This document shows positions 59,997 through 64,000 of a stretch of DNA of 64,000 nt, one piece after another (the stretch's first letter is position 1; each line of letters opens with the position of its first letter). Made by a program: the position numbers and the translations under genes. The notes under the pieces are model-generated. The model was not told where the DNA came from and ran no database searches. It saw nothing but the letters and a program-made list of their open reading frames with translations. Location: the NCBI RefSeq assembly GCF_001761485.1, contig NC_090772.1:3284501-3348500 (forward strand). The letters run 5' to 3'. Origin of the DNA: Yarrowia lipolytica. Taxonomy: Eukaryota; Ascomycota; Dipodascomycetes; Dipodascales.

Positions 59997-61308
59997 GGCG
60001 TTCAGTTCGCGTTTAGGGTGAGAGAGAAAACAAGGCGTGTTGTTGGAAGGTTAGAAAATTTGTTGTGATTTTGAAGTGGGCTGTCAAAGAATGTGAACTA
60101 GCTTTAGTTGGGACGTTTACGCAGCCAATAAGCTCAGTTTTTTGGGTGAGCATAACATTAGTGCTGCGTAGCAGAACATGTCGCGCTGGACAGCATGGAC
60201 TTGAGAGAGCTAGAAGTGGCGTGGTGAAAAGGTGGAAATGTTTTTCCAGCGTTCCTGAGTTGGTTCAGATCTGCTGTTGCTCTTTTTCACCTATGTCATC
60301 CTCATAATGCGGCATTCAAGTATCGTACTTGAACTCGTAGTCTTCCTGTATAAGTACAGTATGTACTGTAGGGTAACATGGGGAAACATCAACCTTGCAG
60401 CAGCCGGTACAGTACCGCTACTTGTACGCAATACATCTATCAGACGAGCTGTCCTTGTTTTGCCGTTTAATACACGCGAACGGGACGTGATGAGAGGATA
60501 TAGGATCAAGGACATGTCTCGAGAGAGCTCTGCGGTACGCTAATCACTATGTTGCGTCCACGTGTCGATAGATGTCGTTCCGAAGAAGTGTCTTAATGTT
60601 CTCATATTGGTATATACTGTGCCGGGTATCGGTACCATGCGTGACGAAGTACTTGTATGTCAGGGACGGGCACCTACTGTACTAGATCTTGTACTTCTTA
60701 TCGATCGTCATCTCGTGTTCCGTATCGTTCTGCATCGGCCAAAAAAAATCCAGAGTGTGTGTTGACCCTTGCAGCACGTGGTTGAGATGTGTATATCAAG
60801 TTCCCCAGAAAGTGAGCGGAGAAAGCGGAGATGCTCCCATCACAACCGAGCACAAACATCTATAACCGCGACCTGAGTGCTCATACAACTACCATAAAGT
60901 ACCGAGAAATATAGGCAATTGTACAAATTGTCCACCTCCTTCACTTACATTACCGAACCATGGCCATATCACCAAAATACCCCGAGTGCTAAAACACCTC
61001 CCTCCAAATGTTCTCTTACCTTCCACCGAAAACCGATCTTATTATCCCAACGCTTGTTGTGGCTTGACGCGCCGCACCCGCTGGGCTTGCCATTTCGATA
61101 CCAATCCAAGAGGAAAAGCTCATGAGAAACAATCGGAATATCACGAGAACGGCCTGGCGAACCAACAGGATATTTTTGAATATAATTACCCCTCGAATCT
61201 AGTCATATCTATGTCTACTGTAGACTTGGGCGGCATCATGATGTACATTATTTTAGCGTCTGGAACCCTAAAGTTCACGTACAATCATGTGACAAACGAG
61301 GCTAAAAA
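59997..61308. other. Divergent region, HMG-box gene / eEF1B-gamma gene
   Basis: No convincing gene is visible. The word ACAGTATGTACTGTA occurs at 60356-60370 and GTAC words cluster at 60400-60430 and 60625-60680. Open frames at 60277-60543 and 60986-61510 have no recognisable content. The elements that drive the strongly biased eEF1B-gamma gene must lie here, but I see no clear TATA box. Confidence 0.45.
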
Positions 61309-61377
61309 ATGTCAATTTCGTATATTAGTGTTATTACGTGGCTCACATTTCCGAATCATCTACCACCCCCCACCTAA
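61309..61377 (+). promoter_or_regulatory. Upstream ORF candidate, in frame with eEF1B-gamma
   Basis: An ATG at 61309 opens a 22-codon frame that ends with TAA at 61375-61377, one codon (AAA) before the main ATG at 61381. Its first bases (CTAAAAAATGTCAATT) are identical to those around the main start. If the transcript begins upstream of 61309, this would be an in-frame uORF whose stop nearly abuts the main start, a layout that could allow reinitiation. If transcription starts later, it has no meaning. Confidence 0.35.
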
Positions 61378-61380
61378 AAA

Positions 61381-62586
61381 ATGTCAATTGGAAAGCTGTA
61401 CGACGCCCCCTCTTGTCGAGTTACCCCCCTCAAGGCTCTCGTCAAGCATTTCAAGCTCGATGTCGACATTGTCCAGCGGGACGCCGAGTTCGGCAAGCTC
61501 TTCCCTCTGAAGAAGGTGCCTGCTTTCGTGGCCGCCGACGGAACCCCCATCCACGAGTTCATTGCAATCTCCTACTACCTCCTGTCTCAGATCCCCAACA
61601 ACCCTCTTGCCCCCAAGACCAAGGAGGACGAGGCCGAGGTTCTGCAGTGGGTTTCTTTCGGTAACCAGGAGGTCCTCGGTGCTGCCTGGGACACCTTTGG
61701 CCCTCTGACTGGCCGAGCCCCCTACAACAAGAAGTCTGTCGACGCCGCTTCCGAGCAGCTCGACAAGCTCATTGCTCTCACCTACGAGCCCCACCTCACC
61801 AAGAACACCTACCTTGTTGGTGAGAAGGTCACCTACGCTGACGTCGCCAATGTCGCTCTCCTGTCTCGAGGCTTCGAGTACCTGTTTGACGACGCCTGGA
61901 AGAAGAAGTACCCCGCCACTACCCGATGGTGGCTCACCGTCTCCAAGAACGCTGTCTTCACTGGCTTCGACTTCCCCGTCACCAGCGAGCGAATCCAGTA
62001 CACTCCCCCCAAGAAGGAGGAGACCAAGAAGGAGACCAAGAAGGAGGCTGCCCCCAAGGCCGCCAACGCCGAGGACGCTCCTGCCCCCAAGAAGGCCGCC
62101 CACCCTCTTGCCGCTCTCGGCCCCGCCAAGGAGCCCATTGACAACTGGAAGCGAGTCTACTCCAACGAGGATACCCGAGAGAAGGCTATTCCCTGGTTCT
62201 GGGAGCACTACGACCCCGAGGACTACTCCCTGTGGAAGGTGAAGTACAAGTACGACGATGAGCTGACCCTCACCTTCATGTCCACCAACCTTATTGGTGG
62301 CTTCGTCAACCGACTGTCTGCCTCCACCAAGTTCATGTTCGGTACCGCTGTTGTCTACGGAACCAACAATGACAACGGTATCATCGGTGCCTTCATGATC
62401 CGAGGTCAGGACCACGTTGCTGCCTTCGACGTTGCTCCCGATTGGGAGTCTTACGACTTCACCAAGCTCGACCCCTCGAAGCCCGAGGATAAGGAGTTTG
62501 TTGACAACATGTGGGCTTGGGATAAGCCCGTTGTCACTGCTTCTGGCGAGTCCAAGGAGATTGTTGATGGTGCCGTTCTTAAATAA
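61381..62586 (+). CDS. Translation elongation factor eEF1B gamma
   Basis: This subunit of the eEF1B complex anchors the nucleotide-exchange subunit that reloads eEF1A with GTP. The protein has 401 residues. Residues about 1-205 form a GST-like fold (KLYDAPSCRVTPLKALVKHF, KKVPAFVAADGTPIHEF, YLVGEKVTYADVANVALLSR). A Lys/Glu/Ala-rich linker spans about 215-245, and the eEF1-gamma C-terminal domain fills 245-401 (PIDNWKRVYSNEDTREKAIP, WFWEHYDPEDYSLW, GGFVNRLSASTKFMFGTAVV). The length fits yeast Tef3/Tef4 (Cam1). Codon bias is extreme, as expected for an abundant protein, and explains the 343-codon antisense frame. No intron is visible within the coding part. Confidence 0.95.
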   Translation: MSIGKLYDAPSCRVTPLKALVKHFKLDVDIVQRDAEFGKLFPLKKVPAFVAADGTPIHEFIAISYYLLSQIPNNPLAPKTKEDEAEVLQWVSFGNQEVLGAAWDTFGPLTGRAPYNKKSVDAASEQLDKLIALTYEPHLTKNTYLVGEKVTYADVANVALLSRGFEYLFDDAWKKKYPATTRWWLTVSKNAVFTGFDFPVTSERIQYTPPKKEETKKETKKEAAPKAANAEDAPAPKKAAHPLAALGPAKEPIDNWKRVYSNEDTREKAIPWFWEHYDPEDYSLWKVKYKYDDELTLTFMSTNLIGGFVNRLSASTKFMFGTAVVYGTNNDNGIIGAFMIRGQDHVAAFDVAPDWESYDFTKLDPSKPEDKEFVDNMWAWDKPVVTASGESKEIVDGAVLK

Positions 62587-64000
62587 GTCACATCAGTATA
62601 ATCCAATCAAAAATGCCCTTTTTAGACACACCCACTGGGCGTAGTAACATAATAATCGCACTGTACATACTGTAGCTATTTACAAGTTGTAGCAAGGGGG
62701 GACCTACAAAACCTATCCTGAAACTCCATCTACGACTTTAGTCTGCCTCCGGGGCCCTAAGACTGTTCACCCAGCGTGTTGCTGTTGCCCAGCTTGCCCA
62801 ATGACTGACGCTTAGTGACTGAAGAGCCCTCCCCAGCCCTCAGAATGACACCGGTACCGACAGCATCGCTAGAAGCCGAACCTTCACAGGTAGCAACGTT
62901 GAATACCACGTCCTCCTCTTCGGGCTTGACTGAGACCTCGCCGAGACTGATAGTAAATCCAATTGTGTAATGCGAGTGTTTGTGTGTATTAAGGATGAAG
63001 ATTAGGTGTTATTAGAGGTTTCCAGCTTATATGAAGGATCTGTTTGTTGTGATTGAGTTAAGTAATAGGAGCTGATGATAATGCAAGGACGTCGTTATAG
63101 GTACCGCCATAGACTAAAGGGGATTATCGGGAGCCAGATTGTTTTTTATAAACAGCCATTCGTAAAGTATCGTTAAATACTATGTCCAAAGAATGCTGAC
63201 AGCTACTGTACCAGCACACAGAGTTTTGCCTAACCTGGTGGAACATCACAACAGGGACGGTGTGGGTCGTGTCGTGCGAGCTCGAGCAGACGTCCAATCA
63301 GCGCGTATTGTAACAACTACAAGTAGACAACTAGACTACAGTATACTGTAATTGACAAAAACGGGATAAGGGGCAAAACAAGAACTGGAAAGGGGATACA
63401 AGTAGTTTTTTTCTCTCCACATGACATATGCCATCACTACAAACGGGTACGTAGCTTGCTTACCATCCTCCAAACCGAAGAAGACAATGAGCGAAGCATG
63501 TCTGACCTCAGTGGCGACAAGTAACAACGGTAAGACCTCATCAATGTTACATTAGAATATATATACTTATCTGGTATGTTACTGCAAGCCCAAACACTCT
63601 ATATTGTCACAACGCAGGGTACAGTACATACCCTAGATGACATTATCAGAAGTGTATGGAAGAATTGGAAACATAATGTGTATGGAAGGATTGAGATACA
63701 ATAAGAACCGCTATTAGAGCTTTGTTATAGTATATTATTTATCTAGAACATCGCTAGAGAAGGTTTCAGAGATTATTACAACCGTTGTTGTACCGTACAA
63801 TAGTGCTGTGAGGAGATAGACGTGACAGACTATGGGTTCTTACGGTGTTGCACACACATATCCGGTATGCATCATGCCAGTAATGCGAAGATCTTTCATG
63901 CAGCATTGCCAATAAACAAGATGCGGCTGTGCTCCACCCAGGAAAGACTCTCAAGTCAAGACTTCTTAAACTGGAGCCTCAGGTACCAGAGCCCGTTAAT
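62587..64000. other. Right-end interval without a complete gene
   Basis: I see no complete gene. A minus-strand open frame without ATG runs from 63008 to a TAG at 62757-62759 and has gene-like codon use (see the separate entry). A second short minus frame at 63336-63527 and another at 63766-63954 look random. A TATATAAG-like word on the minus strand lies at 63026-63033 (CATATAAG). Confidence 0.4.
62757..63008 (-). other. Orphan open frame, possible 3' exon
   Basis: The frame has 83 sense codons and a TAG stop but no ATG. The downstream 62 codons use Yarrowia-preferred codons (GGC GAG GTC, AAG CCC GAA GAG, GTT GCT ACC), unlike the flanking DNA. The peptide there (SLGEVSVKPEEEDVVFNVAT, then GTGVILRAGEGSSVTKRQSL) is not one I recognise. 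TTTACTATCAG just before SLGE could be a weak acceptor with a non-standard branch site, but I cannot find a matching donor and start. It may be a last exon of an unseen gene, a relic, or chance. Confidence 0.25.

Noticed and set aside
61384-62415. 343-codon open frame opposite eEF1B-gamma
   Set aside because: Antisense to a strongly biased gene, low-complexity Gly/Leu/Val composition, no motif.
63336-63527. Minus-strand frame with the phrase VATEVRHASLIVFFGLEDG
   Set aside because: It reads like protein for about 40 codons and a GTAAGC lies inside, but I cannot connect it to the orphan frame at 62757-63008 in a consistent phase or with a proper branch site.

Overview
The window looks like a chromosomal segment of a budding yeast of the Yarrowia clade, most likely Yarrowia lipolytica. 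The minus-strand acyl-CoA oxidase matches what I remember of Y. lipolytica Aox5/POX5, a chromosome C gene. The four introns I find have the Yarrowia form: a GTGAGT donor, and a (C/T)TAAC branch site only a few bases before the CAG acceptor. Intergenic DNA is full of GTAC-centred words (ACAAGTAC, TACAGTA, CTACTTGTAG), and genes use CGA and CTG/CTC codons heavily. Identification rests on reading alone; no database was searched.

Layout. 1-2062 has no convincing gene but holds a degenerate tandem repeat and a second short repeat. 2063-13901 carries POX5 (-), an F-box protein (-), an Ede1-like endocytic scaffold (+, with an intron that ends right at the start codon), an Nnf1-like kinetochore protein (-) and Sec17/alpha-SNAP (+). 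16048-25327 carries the carbamoyl-phosphate synthase large chain (+), two small orphan ORFs, a secreted RNase T2 (+), a mitochondrial EngB-type GTPase (+) and Gar1 (-). 25506-37814 carries an Aquarius/Cwf11-type spliceosomal helicase (+, intron), pyruvate carboxylase (+, intron), a CENP-O/Mcm21-like protein (+), a FIT/Scs3-type ER lipid protein (-) and Mediator Med31 (+, intron). 37956-49747 carries a WHIM-type chromatin protein (-), a Thr/Pro-rich cell-surface-like protein (+), a mitochondrial serine O-acyltransferase-like enzyme (+), PLP synthase Pdx1/Snz (+), mitochondrial ribosomal protein uS15m (+) and a RING protein with SUMO-interacting motifs (+). 49877-62586 carries a Cak1-like kinase (-), a TBC Rab-GAP (+), a class IV chitin synthase (-), an Atos-family protein (-), an HMG-box protein (-) and eEF1B-gamma (+). 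62587-64000 has no complete gene, only one orphan open frame.

The genes are ordinary housekeeping genes with no operon-like grouping; neighbours share promoters or terminators but not pathways. Loose themes are lipid metabolism (POX5, FIT, pyruvate carboxylase), kinetochore (Nnf1, CENP-O), RNA processing (Gar1, Aquarius) and mitochondria (CPS large chain, EngB GTPase, uS15m, serine O-acyltransferase).

I found no tRNA or rRNA gene, intact transposon, LTR element or CRISPR array, and no convincing novel multi-gene system. The best leads are the start-adjacent intron of the Ede1 gene, an in-frame upstream ORF that ends one codon before the eEF1B-gamma start, a GPI-like surface protein without a visible signal peptide, a perfect 20-bp palindrome beside an orphan ORF, the 5' repeat block, and an orphan open frame near the right end.
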